Below are positions 43,083 to 55,195 of a stretch of 64,000 nucleotides of DNA, one piece after another. The DNA comes from Spirochaetales bacterium (GTDB taxonomy: Bacteria > Spirochaetota > Spirochaetia > DAHUYW01): NCBI GenBank assembly GCA_027306915.1, contig DAHUYW010000010.1:1-64000 (forward strand), in the 5' to 3' direction. How positions within the stretch are numbered: the first letter of the stretch is position 1; each line of letters starts with the position of its first letter. The position numbers were made by a program, and so were the translations under genes. Under the pieces are notes generated by a model that saw only the letters and a program-made list of their open reading frames with translations, was not told where the DNA came from and did no database searches.

Positions 43083-44162
43083 CTAGCGGTGCGAGGCCGC
43101 AAACTCCTTCATGAAGGAGGCGAGGGTTTCGACGCCCGAGAGGGACATCGCGTTGTAAATCGAAGCGCGAATTCCGCCGACGCTCCGGTGCCCCTTAAGC
43201 CCGATCATTCCCTCTTGAGTCGAGCGGGTGACAAACTCCTTCTCAAGCTCCTCGCTTGGAAGTCGAAAGACCACGTTCATGCGCGAGCGGTAGCGCGGAT
43301 CGACCGGGCACTTGTAGAAGCCTCCGCTCTGATCGATAGCCTGGTAGAGGGCTGAAGCCTTGCGCTCGTTCACCTCCTGCAGCTTGCGAACGCCGCCCTG
43401 CGCCTTCGCCCATTCCAGCACGAGCTTCATCGCATAGACTGCGATGACCGGCGGGGTGTTGTAGAGAGAGTTGTGCTCGGCATGGGTCTTGTAGTTGAGA
43501 TAGATCGGGATGTCGTCGGAACAGCGGGCGAGCATCTCATCGCTAATTATCACGACTGTCACCCCGGCCGGACCGAGATTCTTCTGGGCTCCGGCGTAGA
43601 TGAGCCCGAACCTTTCGACCGGAACCGGCCGGCTCAAGATGTCGCTCGACATGTCGGCGACGAGCGGTACCTTCCCCGTGTCCGGGAAGGCCTGCCATTG
43701 GAGCCCCCCGATCGTCTCGTTCGTGGTCATGTGTACGTAGGCCGCACCCTTCGTCGGCTCGAGCTTTTCCGGCAGCGTCGTGTACTTCGAGCTCGCTCCG
43801 TCGAAGATAACGTTCACAGTGCCGATCTTCTTGGCATCGTCGAAGGCCTTCTCCGCCCAGGAACCGGTAAGAACGATGTCGCACACCCCGCCTTTTCGGA
43901 GGAAGTTCATGGGAACCATGCCGAACTGGAGCGTGGCGCCACCTCCGAGAAGAAGGATCTTGTAGCTGCTCGGCACCGACAGGAGCTCCCGCACGAGGGC
44001 GATAGCCCCGTCGTGGACGGCCTCATACTCCTTGCTGCGATGGCTGGTTTCGATAAGCGAGAGCCCCATGCCCTGGTAGTCGACGAGCTCGTCCCGCATC
44101 TTCTCGAGCGCCGCAAGCGGCAATGCGGCCGGTCCTGGATTGAAATTGAGCTTTCGTGTCAT
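43083..44162 (-). CDS. serC: Phosphoserine aminotransferase
   Basis: 359 residues from ATG 44162, preceded by a GGGGGGAG site. The start MTRKLNFNPGPAALP is the family N-terminus, and AGAQKNLGPAG carries the pyridoxal lysine at residue 194. It converts 3-phosphohydroxypyruvate to phosphoserine. It heads the glycine-cleavage unit, linking serine synthesis to glycine breakdown. It ends just 7 bp before the Lrp-type regulator. Confidence 0.95.
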   Translation of the reverse strand: MTRKLNFNPGPAALPLAALEKMRDELVDYQGMGLSLIETSHRSKEYEAVHDGAIALVRELLSVPSSYKILLLGGGATLQFGMVPMNFLRKGGVCDIVLTGSWAEKAFDDAKKIGTVNVIFDGASSKYTTLPEKLEPTKGAAYVHMTTNETIGGLQWQAFPDTGKVPLVADMSSDILSRPVPVERFGLIYAGAQKNLGPAGVTVVIISDEMLARCSDDIPIYLNYKTHAEHNSLYNTPPVIAVYAMKLVLEWAKAQGGVRKLQEVNERKASALYQAIDQSGGFYKCPVDPRYRSRMNVVFRLPSEELEKEFVTRSTQEGMIGLKGHRSVGGIRASIYNAMSLSGVETLASFMKEFAASHR

Positions 44163-44344
44163 ACGTTCTCCCCCCAAATTTGGCTTGCGGTATTATAGAC
44201 TCCTTCGCCGAATGGAGGAAGCGTGCGGTGAACCTTGGGGCTCAGGGTAGCCACCTACTCGGTCCTTCCTCTGGGAACGGGGGAGGCATCCGCTTCTCTC
44301 GCCGCAAGAGAAGCTTCTCGTTAAGATTGATATTCACCACAATA
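44163..44344 (-). other. Long structured leader of the serC-gcv operon
   Basis: From a predicted start near 44338 to the serC ATG are about 175 nt with no gene. They contain a hairpin (44292-44314, GCTTCTCT / AGAGAAGC on the minus strand with a seven-base loop) and a GAAGCG / CGCTTC pairing that closes about 80 nt (44218-44296). A TATAAT (minus strand, 44197-44192) may be a second promoter. I recognise no known riboswitch, SRP RNA, 6S RNA or T-box. Confidence 0.4.
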
Positions 44345-44373
44345 ATGATAGATAGATATGAGGTTTCTGTCAA
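44345..44373 (-). promoter_or_regulatory. Consensus promoter of the serC-gcv operon
   Basis: On the minus strand, TTGACA (44373-44368), a 17-bp spacer and TATCAT (44350-44345). Confidence 0.75.
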
Positions 44374-44426
44374 TTCCGGCTGAGATTTTTGCGGAGAAGA
44401 CCAGTACGCGGTATCCCGGAGGGGAT

Positions 44427-44450
44427 AAAAAAGGCCCCGTGAGGGGCCCG
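44427..44450 (-). terminator. Rho-independent terminator of rpsU
   Basis: On the minus strand, a GGCCCC / GGGGCC stem with a short TCAC loop is followed by six T. It lies about 50 bp after the rpsU stop and before the serC promoter, so it separates the two units. Confidence 0.9.
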
Positions 44451-44497
44451 TCGACTCAATCATCCTGCCCGCACAGCGGCGGGACAGGTCGCGGATG

Positions 44498-44716
44498 CTA
44501 GTAGCTCTTGAGCGATTGAATCTTCCGCAACTTCTTCAGCTGTTTGCGCTCGAGGGCCTTGCGCTTCCTGTTCTTGACGGTCGACGGTTTCTCGAAGTAT
44601 TCGCGCTTCTTCCACTCGCGAATGATGCCCTCTTTCTCGACCATTCTCTTGAACCGCTTCAAAGCCTTCTCAAGCGGCTCCCCGTCGTCGATTCTCACGT
44701 ACGCGATTGCACTCAC
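44498..44716 (-). CDS. rpsU: 30S ribosomal protein S21
   Basis: 72 residues when started at GTG 44716 ([22 protein letters not shown]), which matches the family start; a TTG four codons upstream lies inside the ribosome site (GAGGAAGG). The C-terminal [18 protein letters not shown] region is highly basic, as in S21. S21 binds 16S rRNA near the anti-Shine-Dalgarno region and influences initiation. Its promoter lies inside the end of the upstream M23 gene, and a terminator follows. Confidence 0.93.
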   Translation of the reverse strand: MSAIAYVRIDDGEPLEKALKRFKRMVEKEGIIREWKKREYFEKPSTVKNRKRKALERKQLKKLRKIQSLKSY

Positions 44717-44724
44717 CCCCTTCC

Positions 44725-45684
44725 TCAAGGACGTAGGTTACTGATTGTATCCGATGCAGGGCTTTTGTCAATGAGGCCAGCGCGCACCAGCTGCTCGGGA
44801 GAGATCGGCACCCCGGCCACCGTCACCTCCCAGTGGAGGTGGGGACCGGTCGCGAGGCCGGTCATACCGACCGCACCGATCTGCTGCCCCTTCTCCACCA
44901 TCTCACCCGCTTTGACGAGAAGCTCGTTCAGGTGGAAGTAGAGGCTGTAGACACCCGGGAGATGTTCGATGACCACGGTGTTGCCGGTAAGAATCCAGCT
45001 CCCCGCAAAGGCAACCTTCCCGTTCCCTGCTGCGTACACCGGGGTACCGAGCGGCGCCGCCATGTCGATGCCATAGTGAACCGATCCTGCCGTGCTTCCA
45101 TCCGCATAGAGGAAGACTCTCCGCTCGCCATAGGGGGAGGTGACGACCCAGCTCTCGAGGGGATTGCGAAGGTCCCCTTTCTGAAAGAGGTCGTGGAGGT
45201 TGAAGGTGGTGATGATTCCCCAAAGCTCGCGCGCCTGCGCATCCTTCTCCGGGCTGGGCTCCTCGCGGAGGTCGCTGAGGCTCTTCCCAAGCGAGATCTC
45301 CTCGTGCGCGAAGCTCCCCGCCTCCACGGACACCGTGCGCGCCAGATGGAAGGAGCCTCCCGGACCGCCGGCATCGACGCGAAGATTGTAGAGACCGGGT
45401 GGAAGGGTGCTCGGTACGCCGAGCAGCGCCAGCCACTGCGCCGTATTCCCGTTGCCATCGATCGGAAACAGCGGAGCTCCGTCGATCTCGTCTCCGTCCG
45501 TTGCCGCAAGCTTGACGTCGCCTCCGGTGATCTCTTTCGCGTCGGTAAGCGTCACCGAGAAGGCACCCCCCTGCACCACCCGGTCAGGCGCTGAAACCGA
45601 AGGATCCGCGAACGCCGCCCCGCGGGCGCTCAAGAGCAGTGCTGCGGCGAAAAGTGCAACCCAGCCTCGCGAACGGTCGCTCAT
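44725..45684 (-). CDS. M23-family peptidase (peptidoglycan hydrolase-like)
   Basis: 319 residues from ATG 45684, overlapping the recJ stop by four bases (ATGA). The signal peptide runs to about residue 26 ([11 protein letters not shown]). A middle immunoglobulin-like region precedes a C-terminal M23 domain: [26 protein letters not shown], and [12 protein letters not shown], in which H-x-x-x-D and H-L-H are the zinc-binding residues. The domain is a lysostaphin-type endopeptidase cutting cell-wall cross-links or remodelling them. It is followed by rpsU, whose promoter overlaps its last codons. Confidence 0.92.
   Translation of the reverse strand: MSDRSRGWVALFAAALLLSARGAAFADPSVSAPDRVVQGGAFSVTLTDAKEITGGDVKLAATDGDEIDGAPLFPIDGNGNTAQWLALLGVPSTLPPGLYNLRVDAGGPGGSFHLARTVSVEAGSFAHEEISLGKSLSDLREEPSPEKDAQARELWGIITTFNLHDLFQKGDLRNPLESWVVTSPYGERRVFLYADGSTAGSVHYGIDMAAPLGTPVYAAGNGKVAFAGSWILTGNTVVIEHLPGVYSLYFHLNELLVKAGEMVEKGQQIGAVGMTGLATGPHLHWEVTVAGVPISPEQLVRAGLIDKSPASDTISNLRP
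44744..44771 (-). promoter_or_regulatory. Consensus promoter of rpsU
   Basis: On the minus strand, TTGACA (44771-44766), a 16-bp spacer and TACAAT (44749-44744), within the 3' end of the M23 peptidase gene. Confidence 0.8.
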
Positions 45685-47804
45685 CGTTTCAAATCCAGGA
45701 CGGTGAGCTGGAGGCTTTCGCGATTCTGGAAGTAGTTCCGCCCGAGCCGAAAGACTACATCCACCCGATCGCCCGGGTTGAACTCGACTCCCACCCGGCT
45801 TGCCGCGTTCCAATAGACCGCTGGCCACTTGAAGGGCCCCGAATCCAGGAGGAGCTTGACGTGGGACTGCTCCCGCTTCCCAACCAGATCGAGCCCTGCG
45901 ATGAGCATCCCCTTGCTCAGGAAGACAAGGGGTGGGTTGCCTTCGCCGTAGGGCTCGAAGCGCTCGACGAGGTCGACCAGCTGAGGCGTCATATACTTCG
46001 AGGGAAGCTCGGCATCGATCTCCAGCACTTCGTCGGAGGAGGGAGCGCTCTCGAGATTCTCGACGAGGAGAGGGACCCTCTGGGTGAACTGCTCGAGGTT
46101 CTCCAGGGTGATGCTGAAGCCGGCCGCGAAGTCATGGCCGCCGTAGTCGATGAACAGATCGGCGCACCGTTCTAGGAAGTCCCCGACTTTGAAGCCGGCG
46201 ACGCTCCGCAAGGATGCTACGGCCTTGTCGGCGAGAAGTGCGACAACGACCGCCGGCGCGTTGAAGTAGCTCACGAGGCGTGCGGCGATAATCCCGGTTA
46301 TACCGCGGTAGATCTCGCGGTCAGCGACGAGAACGAGCTTTCCGGAGAGCTGCTCGTAGCTTCGCTTCGCTGCAGGAAGGATCTTCTCCCATGCGGCATC
46401 TCCCAGGCGCTTGCGGTCGCGGTTGAGGCCCGTGACCACCTCGACAAGCTCCCGCCGCCGCGCCGGGTCGGTAGTGAGCAGCAGCTCCGCTGCCTTCCCC
46501 GGCACTCCCATCCTGCCGGAGGCGTTGATGACCGGGGAGAGCTGCCACCCAACGTCCGTCGTGGAGAGACGTTTGCCGGCGAGATTCTGGGTCGCGATGA
46601 GCTCACGAAGCCCCTCGCGCTCGGTCGAGTTCAAGACCTCCATCCCGTTGCGCACGAGAATTCGATTCTCATTGCGCAGCGGCATGAGATCCGCCAGGGT
46701 TCCCAAGGCGACCAAGTCGAGGAGGGGCAGGAAGTCCTCAAAAAGGCCGGGATTCCGCGCGTGCACGACCGAAATGAAGAGCTCCACGAAGACGTCGAGC
46801 TCGCTCGGAGCCTTCGCGTTGTAGCTCCCGCCGCGCAGCTGCTCCCGGACCTTCATGATGCTCTTGCCCGCCGTTTCGGGCAGCACCTTTCCTATCTGCG
46901 GGGCCAAGTCCGTCATACCGAACTCGATAGCAGGGCCGAAAAGCTCGCGCAGCATCCGCGCCTGCGGCGCAGCGTCGTAAACAAGGATCTCGCAGCCCTC
47001 GAAGAAATCCACAAGCCTCGTCTGCTCGATGCGCACAACCCCCGGGGCAAGGTTCTCGGCGACCCGATCGACGACCACGAGATTGCGGAGCTTCACCGCC
47101 TCGATGACGTAGGTCCCGTTTCCCGGCCGCACATTCATGAGGCAGAAGGTCTGCTTGTAGAGCTCGCTCTGGGCGAAGCGAAGGGCCCACGCGACCTTCG
47201 ACACCACGCCGCAGCCGGCAAGGTCGCGGAAGGGATAGCCGCAGCCGGCAACCTTGGGGTCGATTATCGCAAGGGCTTGCGGAAGCTCCTCCGGGGGATT
47301 GTGGTGGTCCACGACTATCGTCTCCATCCCTCGCTCCGCCGCATGCGCGATCTCGCGGACGTTCGTGATCCCGCAATCGACCGTGATGAGGAGGCTGCCG
47401 CCGCCTTGCTCCACGAAGAGATCGACCGCTTTCCCCGTGAGCCCGTAGGGATCGTCCCCGTTCGGAAGCGCCCACTCCACGTCGGCTCCCAGCTCTTCGA
47501 GGGTTGTGTACATGAGGACCGTCGAGGTGATCCCGTCGACATCCCGATCGCCGAATATCTTGATCTTGTCTCCCTCTTCGATTGCCGCGAGAATGCGGTC
47601 AACCGCGTCCTCCATCGCATTGAAGAGAAAGGGATTGTGCGCGAAGCGAAGATCCTTTTCCAGATAGAAGCGAACCTCTTCCGGCGCGGTAACCCCCCTG
47701 CGCGAAAGCACGGTCGCCGTAAGGAGGTCGACCCCAAAACGCGCGGCGATCTCCTTCACCTGGGTCGAATCGATCTCCCTCTTATGCCACATCATGCGCT
47801 CCAT
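45681..47804 (-). CDS. recJ: Single-stranded-DNA-specific exonuclease RecJ
   Basis: 707 residues. The DHH phosphoesterase motifs are present: FGDRDVDGITS near residue 82 (D-x-D), VVDHHNPP near 158, and a downstream DHHA1 domain (SGRMGVPGKAAELLL). 5'-3' exonuclease acting in recombination and base-excision repair. ATG 47804 and ATG 47792 (MWHKRE) are both possible starts. The gene begins one base after the end of thpR and overlaps the M23 peptidase gene by four bases. Confidence 0.93.
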   Translation of the reverse strand: MERMMWHKREIDSTQVKEIAARFGVDLLTATVLSRRGVTAPEEVRFYLEKDLRFAHNPFLFNAMEDAVDRILAAIEEGDKIKIFGDRDVDGITSTVLMYTTLEELGADVEWALPNGDDPYGLTGKAVDLFVEQGGGSLLITVDCGITNVREIAHAAERGMETIVVDHHNPPEELPQALAIIDPKVAGCGYPFRDLAGCGVVSKVAWALRFAQSELYKQTFCLMNVRPGNGTYVIEAVKLRNLVVVDRVAENLAPGVVRIEQTRLVDFFEGCEILVYDAAPQARMLRELFGPAIEFGMTDLAPQIGKVLPETAGKSIMKVREQLRGGSYNAKAPSELDVFVELFISVVHARNPGLFEDFLPLLDLVALGTLADLMPLRNENRILVRNGMEVLNSTEREGLRELIATQNLAGKRLSTTDVGWQLSPVINASGRMGVPGKAAELLLTTDPARRRELVEVVTGLNRDRKRLGDAAWEKILPAAKRSYEQLSGKLVLVADREIYRGITGIIAARLVSYFNAPAVVVALLADKAVASLRSVAGFKVGDFLERCADLFIDYGGHDFAAGFSITLENLEQFTQRVPLLVENLESAPSSDEVLEIDAELPSKYMTPQLVDLVERFEPYGEGNPPLVFLSKGMLIAGLDLVGKREQSHVKLLLDSGPFKWPAVYWNAASRVGVEFNPGDRVDVVFRLGRNYFQNRESLQLTVLDLKR

Positions 47805-47805
47805 C

Positions 47806-48348
47806 TTATCCTACGAAATCGATCGCGCCCACCTCGCGGTAAAGCGCCCCCTCGCGGCGAAGGATCGACTCGAAAAGCACGCATCGCTCGACCGCAAAAC
47901 GAGCCCGAGGGCCGGCGTAAGAATCGAGGTCGAGGCGATCGCCGGGGTGCCTCACCCGGCCTACCGTCACGTGGGGCGTGTAGGGCCGGCGCTCCACCGG
48001 CGCGATGCTCGCCGCAAGGGGGGCAAGCTTCCCGTGGAATGCGCGGCACTCCTCCGTCCCCTCGGCCACCTCTGTGATGATGACCCGCGGGCTCCCGCGA
48101 GCCGGGAAGGTGCCGAGGCCGCCAAGCGCCACAGCAAAGGGGGCAGAGGAAAGCGCTGGATCGGCGAGAAGGCTTTTCGCCCGACGAACGCCCGCCTCGT
48201 CCAGCTCGCCGAGAAAGAGCAGGGTTATGTGAAGCTGTTCTCGCCCGACCCAGGTGACCCCACGACCTGCGCGTCGCAGCGGCTCGAGGTCCTGCCACAG
48301 CCGGCTTCGGACCTCCTCCGGAATCGGAAAGGCAAGAAAGGCCCTCAT
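47806..48348 (-). CDS. thpR: RNA 2',3'-cyclic phosphodiesterase (2'-5' RNA ligase family)
   Basis: 180 residues from ATG 48348; a longer frame lies inside recO and is rejected. Two H-x-T motifs of the 2H phosphoesterase fold are visible: LHITLLFLG near residue 40 and HVTVGRVR near residue 125. ThpR-type enzymes hydrolyse RNA 2',3'-cyclic phosphate ends and can form 2'-5' links in vitro. It sits 11 bp after recO and 1 bp before recJ. Confidence 0.92.
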   Translation of the reverse strand: MRAFLAFPIPEEVRSRLWQDLEPLRRAGRGVTWVGREQLHITLLFLGELDEAGVRRAKSLLADPALSSAPFAVALGGLGTFPARGSPRVIITEVAEGTEECRAFHGKLAPLAASIAPVERRPYTPHVTVGRVRHPGDRLDLDSYAGPRARFAVERCVLFESILRREGALYREVGAIDFVG

Positions 48349-48359
48349 CTCAGCTCGCG

Positions 48360-49202
48360 TCAGTCCGTCGGCCTTCGCGCCTTTCGGGCCGCTTGGCCGT
48401 GGGACACCGCTTGGCCGCGAGGCGTCGCCTGCCCGGCGGCCAAGGAGGAAACCCCGGCCTGGAGGGTCAAGAGCGGAGCCTCGACGATCTCCTCGACAAG
48501 AGCGTGGAGGAAGGCAACAAGGGCGCGCTCGGAGCGCCGATCGAGGCCGATCGCCATAGTTTCGCGCAGCGAGAGGCTCTCGGTATGCGCAAGGTAGCGA
48601 AGCGCGCCCGCCGAGAGCGAGAGGGCCTCTCCCTCGATCCCATCCGAGAGGCTCGCGGCGCACTCCTCGCACAGGAGCTCGTCCCCGCTGCGGCGGAAGA
48701 CGGCTCCTCCCGGGAAGGACCTCCCGCAGGAGCTGCATGCCTCGATCCCGGGCCTGAAGCCGAGAAGCCCGACGAGCCGCCAGAGGTATTGGATCTCGAT
48801 CCGGTCCGTGGGGGCTCCGGCGTCGAGCTCCCCAAGCGCCTCCTTCAGAAGCTGATAGACCTGGGCGTAGCCCTCTCCCCCGCCGTAGGATTTGAGAATG
48901 ACCTCGGCCATGAGCGAGGCAGTGTAGAAACGGGCAAGGTCGCCGCGGATTGCGTCGAAGAAGGTGAGCGGCTCCATCTCGGTGATCTTATAGCTCCTCT
49001 TGACCGGGTCGTAGTAAAGATAGGCGGTCGAGCAGGCGAAAAGCTCCGTGCTGGCGCCCAGCTTTCCCTTGCCCTTGTAGGCCCCGTGAGCGATTGCCTG
49101 AACCACTCCGAAGGTCGGCGATATCAGGTAGACTATCTTGTGAAATTCCTGGAGCCGGGTGCTCTTCAGCACTATCACCTCTCCCTTGAGATTACGGCTC
49201 AT
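48360..49202 (-). CDS. recO: DNA repair protein RecO
   Basis: 280 residues. The N-terminal OB-fold (GEVIVLKSTRLQEFHKIVYLI) and the middle C4 zinc site (C-S-S-C-G-R-S-F and L-L-C-E-E-C) match the family. RecO helps RecR load RecA on gapped DNA. The C-terminal 30 residues are low-complexity and probably disordered. It is the first gene of the recO-thpR-recJ unit on the minus strand. Confidence 0.93.
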   Translation of the reverse strand: MSRNLKGEVIVLKSTRLQEFHKIVYLISPTFGVVQAIAHGAYKGKGKLGASTELFACSTAYLYYDPVKRSYKITEMEPLTFFDAIRGDLARFYTASLMAEVILKSYGGGEGYAQVYQLLKEALGELDAGAPTDRIEIQYLWRLVGLLGFRPGIEACSSCGRSFPGGAVFRRSGDELLCEECAASLSDGIEGEALSLSAGALRYLAHTESLSLRETMAIGLDRRSERALVAFLHALVEEIVEAPLLTLQAGVSSLAAGQATPRGQAVSHGQAARKARRPTD

Positions 49203-49407
49203 ATACGCTCATGATATCAGCAAACACGGGGAATTTGGTAGGGGCCGGCGCTCATTGTCTTGCGGCCGAGTCCGGAATCCAGTCCTTCCGCGCGATTGCA
49301 TTTTTGGCGGTTTGCTAGTAATTTTTGTCGGGCTACCCGGCTCTTGGCTTCGACGCCGGGAACAATTCCCATCGACCGTATATCACAATCGATCTCGAAG
49401 GGTGACA

Positions 49408-51749
<2,342 letters not shown>

Positions 51750-51753
<4 letters not shown>

Positions 51754-52166
51754 AAGGGACTCGTCTGCCGGCGGCGTGGGTCGCGCTGGCGGCGGCAGGG
51801 CTCCTGTTTTCGACGCTTGCGTCCGCGGAGCCAGTCGGGCCAGGGGCCGACAGCGAGTCCGCGGTGCCCGGCTACTCGCAGCATCAGCTCGGCACCGCCA
51901 TCGATTTCGGCTCGATCACCGACGCCTTCGATGCAACGCCGGAGAGCCGCTGGCTCGCCGACCACGCCTGGCGGTACGGCTTTTCCCTCTCGTATCCGAA
52001 AGGGTACGAATGGCTGACAGGCTATCGCTACGAGGGGGGGCGCTACCGCTACATCGGCCGCGCCGCTGCCGAGATGCAGCGAGCCTTCTTCGCAGACATC
52101 CAGCAGTACCTGCTGCTCTTTCTCCACCAGTACCGCGTAGCCTTCCTCAAGAGCCGCGTGCGGTAG
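51750..52166 (+). CDS. Truncated, probably inactive VanY/DacB-type protein
   Basis: 138 residues from TTG 51750, overlapping the lon stop (TTGA). A signal peptide ends near residue 26. The family motif S-x-H-x-x-G-x-A-x-D is intact (SQHQLGTAIDF, with H45 and D52), and WLADHAWRYGFSLSYP fits VanY. The distal E-P-W-H-W-R motif reads EGGRYR (E95, R98), so the third zinc-ligand histidine is absent. The usual N-terminal substrate-binding portion is also missing, since the motif follows the signal directly. It may be an inactive binding protein or a decaying D,D-carboxypeptidase. Coupling to lon could suggest periplasmic protein or wall quality control, but this is inference. Confidence 0.7.
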
Positions 52167-52257
52167 GCCAGGCAGCCCCACCTGCGATGGGCGGCTTCGT
52201 TCGTCGCCGACAGGGCGGTCCGAACCTGCAAGGGGTTGATGCCCTACCCGACGCGAC

Positions 52258-54099
52258 CTATTCTTCGGCGCTCGGAAGGACGCGAACAGCCCCGCGATCG
52301 GCCGAGGTGGTGTGCAGGGCGTAGAGCCTCAAGGCAGGGCTGACTGACCGCGGACGCTTCGGGGGCCGAAAGGCGAGCTTACCCTTCGCCTGCTCCTTTC
52401 GCCGGCGCGCCGCGAGCTCGTCGCTTGTGATCTTGAGGTTCAAGGCTCGATTGGGAATGTCGATCTCTATCGAGTCGCCATCCTCGATGAGGGCAAGGTC
52501 TCCGCCCGCTGCTGCCTCCGGCGAGATGTGACAGATCGAGAGGCCGGAGGTCCCTCCCGAGAATCGCCCGTCGGTGATGAGGGCACACTCCTTGCCCAGA
52601 TGCATCGCCTTGATGTAGGAGGTCGGATAGAGCATCTCCTGCATCCCCGGCCCCCCCTTGGGTCCCTCATAGCGGATGACGACGACATCCCCGGCCTTCA
52701 CCTTCCCGCCGAGAATCCCCTCTCCGGCCTCCTCCTGAGAGGAGAAGACCTTCGCCGTGCCCACGAAATGATAGATGGAGGGATCGACCCCGGCGGTCTT
52801 CACGATGCTTCCCCGCTCGGCGATGTTGCCGTAGAGGACCGCGAGGCCTCCGTCCTTGTAATAGGCATGGTCGAAGTCGCGGATGCAGCCGCCTGCCCGG
52901 TCCGTGTCGAGCTCGCGGAAGGTGCTCCCCTGCGAGGCCATGACCAGGTTGCGCTTGCCCGCCGGCGCACTGCGGAACAGTGCCACCGCCTCTTCGGTGG
53001 CACTCGGGCGGCGAATATCGTGCTGGTCGATCGCCTCCTTCAGCGTAAGGCCGTCCACTCGATGGACCGAGGCATCGATTGCACCGATCCTCTCAAGCTC
53101 GCCCATGATGGAGAGGATTCCTCCGGCGCGGTTCACGTCCTCGACATGGTAGGGGGAGCTGGGCGCCACCTTGCACAGGCAGGGGATGCGTCGCGAGAGC
53201 TCGTCGATATCCTTCATCGTGAAATCGACGCCGGCCTCGTAGGCAATGGCGAGAAGATGGAGCACCGTATTCGTCGACCCTCCCATCGCGATGTCGAGCG
53301 CCATGGCGTTCAGGAAGGCAGCCTTCGTCGCGACTCCGCGTGGCAGGACGGTCGCGTCCCCCTCGTCGTAGTAGCGCCGGGCGTTGCGGACGATCTGGCG
53401 CGCGGCTCGCTCGAAGAGGCGCTTGCGATTCAGGTGGGTGGCAACCACCGTGCCGTTACCCGGCAGGGCAAGCCCGAGGGCCTCGTTCAGGCAGTTCATC
53501 GAGTTGGCGGTGAACATCCCCGAGCAGCTTCCGCAGGTCGGGCAGGCCGCGCGCTCGAGGGCAAGCACCTCTTCGTCGGAGACCGCCTGATCTGCGCTCA
53601 TCACCATCGCGTCCACGAGATCGTACTTCTTCTCCCCGATCACGCCCGCCTCCATCGGCCCTCCGGAGACGAATATCGTCGGAATGTTCAGGCGCATGGC
53701 CGCCATCAACATACCTGGGGTTATCTTGTCGCAGTTGGAGATGCAGACGAGCGCGTCTACCTTGTGGGCGTTGCACATGTACTCAACGCTGTCGGCGATC
53801 AGATCGCGCGAAGGGAGGGAATAGAGCATCCCATCGTGTCCCATCGCGATTCCATCGTCGACGGCGATCGTATTGAACTCCACCCCGAAGCACCCCTCGG
53901 CATCGATGATCGATTTCACGTACTGACCGATGTCGTGAAGATGGGCATGGCCGGGAACCATCTGGGTGAAGGAGTTCGCGATGGCGATTATCGGTTTCCC
54001 AAAGTTGCTCTCCCCCATTCCTACGGCACGCCAAAGCGCCCGCGCTCCCGCCATCCGGCGTCCCTCGGTCGTTGTCAGGCTTCGAAGAGGTATCTTCAT
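52258..54099 (-). CDS. ilvD: Dihydroxy-acid dehydratase
   Basis: 613 residues. Iron-sulfur and active-site features are clear: NCDKITPGM near residue 122, [18 protein letters not shown] near residue 193 and the [14 protein letters not shown] and [11 protein letters not shown] stretches near the C-terminus. It converts dihydroxy acids to 2-oxo acids in valine and isoleucine synthesis. The start ATG 54099 is preceded by GGAGG and lies on the strand opposite the hydrolase promoter region; no other ilv gene is in the window. The C-terminal 30 residues are a basic tail, possibly extra to the family. Confidence 0.95.
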   Translation of the reverse strand: MKIPLRSLTTTEGRRMAGARALWRAVGMGESNFGKPIIAIANSFTQMVPGHAHLHDIGQYVKSIIDAEGCFGVEFNTIAVDDGIAMGHDGMLYSLPSRDLIADSVEYMCNAHKVDALVCISNCDKITPGMLMAAMRLNIPTIFVSGGPMEAGVIGEKKYDLVDAMVMSADQAVSDEEVLALERAACPTCGSCSGMFTANSMNCLNEALGLALPGNGTVVATHLNRKRLFERAARQIVRNARRYYDEGDATVLPRGVATKAAFLNAMALDIAMGGSTNTVLHLLAIAYEAGVDFTMKDIDELSRRIPCLCKVAPSSPYHVEDVNRAGGILSIMGELERIGAIDASVHRVDGLTLKEAIDQHDIRRPSATEEAVALFRSAPAGKRNLVMASQGSTFRELDTDRAGGCIRDFDHAYYKDGGLAVLYGNIAERGSIVKTAGVDPSIYHFVGTAKVFSSQEEAGEGILGGKVKAGDVVVIRYEGPKGGPGMQEMLYPTSYIKAMHLGKECALITDGRFSGGTSGLSICHISPEAAAGGDLALIEDGDSIEIDIPNRALNLKITSDELAARRRKEQAKGKLAFRPPKRPRSVSPALRLYALHTTSADRGAVRVLPSAEE

Positions 54100-54214
54100 A
54101 GCTGCCTTCCTCCGCTTCTATGACTTATCCAGCAAGGTTAGCCAGAATTGGCGGGGAGTGCAAGGAGCGAGTGGGCGATGCGACCTTCCCGTATCATTTT
54201 GATGACTTTTTTGC

Positions 54215-54220
54215 TACAAT
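54215..54220 (+). promoter_or_regulatory. Minus-10 element before the alpha/beta hydrolase
   Basis: TACAAT, about 60 bp before ATG 54279. No convincing minus-35 is visible; TTGATG lies only 10 bp upstream. Confidence 0.35.
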
Positions 54221-54278
54221 ATCCGAGGATTGCACAGCCGTTATCCGGAGTGTCCTCGATGGGGAGAATGGAGATACT

Positions 54279-55067
54279 ATGAACATCGAGCTCCTATCGC
54301 GAATGCCGTCGAAGATCGACCACGCCACGCCGGTTCTCTTTGTCCATGGAGCCTGGCACGGCGCCTGGTGCTGGGAGAAGTACTTCCTGCCCTATTTCGC
54401 CGGGAAGGGCTATCCGGCCTATGCCCTGAGCCTCCGGGGCCATGGGAATAGCGAAGGGAGTGCGCGCATGCGCCGCCTCCGAGTCAAGGATTATGTCGAG
54501 GATGTCCGCGCAGTAGTCGAACAGTTGCGACGCCCGCCGATCCTGATCGGCCACTCGCTCGGCGGCCATGTCGTCCAGAAGTACCTCGAAGCCTTCCCTG
54601 TTCCGGCCGCAGTGCTCATGGCGTCTGCTCCAGTGGGCGGCATAGTCAAGATGCTCAAGCGCCTCGCCCGCAATCATCCCCTCCGGTTCCTCAAGGTCAA
54701 CTCTCTGCTTACCCTCTACCCCTTTGTCGCGACTCCGGGCATGGCGAAGGAGATGCTCTTCTCGGAAGGCATGGATGCACGCGAGATAAAGGAGTATCAG
54801 CGCAAACTACAGGACGAATCCTATTTCAGCCTCCTCGACATGCTCGTCCTGGCGCCGCTTCGGCCCTGGCGGGTTAGGTCGGAGGTTCTCGTCATGGGGG
54901 CCGAGAACGACCGCGTCTTCTACCGCAGGGACATCCGAAAGACTGCCCGCGCCTACAACCACAAGGCCATCATCCTTCCCGACATGGCCCACGACATGAT
55001 GCTGGAACGGAACTGGCAACGAGCCGCCGATGTCATCCTCGACTGGCTCGCGCAAAAGGGCCTATAG
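54279..55067 (+). CDS. Alpha/beta hydrolase
   Basis: 262 residues from ATG 54279, six bases after GGAG. FVHGAWHGAWCWE and GHSLGGH (nucleophile serine) identify the fold; GAENDRVF and MAHDMMLE supply the likely acid and histidine. A short family, probably an esterase or lipase of unknown substrate. It is preceded by a divergent intergenic region shared with ilvD and followed by a decayed AraC gene. Confidence 0.9.
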   Translation: MNIELLSRMPSKIDHATPVLFVHGAWHGAWCWEKYFLPYFAGKGYPAYALSLRGHGNSEGSARMRRLRVKDYVEDVRAVVEQLRRPPILIGHSLGGHVVQKYLEAFPVPAAVLMASAPVGGIVKMLKRLARNHPLRFLKVNSLLTLYPFVATPGMAKEMLFSEGMDAREIKEYQRKLQDESYFSLLDMLVLAPLRPWRVRSEVLVMGAENDRVFYRRDIRKTARAYNHKAIILPDMAHDMMLERNWQRAADVILDWLAQKGL

Positions 55068-55195
55068 GCTCACGAGATCTTGCAGCCCCCCGCTTCGCCG
55101 CGCCTGCCGCACATCGGGTGAACGAGGCGGCACCGGGGCGCGAGCGGTGTGAAGGCCTATGAACCCCGTCCCTTCGATTATGAGTTGCATGCTGC

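Noticed and set aside
44218..44300. SRP RNA, 6S RNA, T-box or RNase P RNA in the serC leader
   Set aside because: The conserved core sequences of these RNAs are not present on either strand, although the region can form pairings.
46761..48077. Plus-strand frame of 438 codons opposite recJ and thpR
   Set aside because: Antisense shadow of recognised repair genes.
49296..49324. Possible lon promoter (TTGCAT, 17 bp, TAATTT)
   Set aside because: Both boxes match the consensus poorly and no heat-shock operator is seen.
52528..54123. Plus-strand frame of 531 codons opposite ilvD
   Set aside because: Antisense to ilvD, whose catalytic motifs are all on the minus strand.
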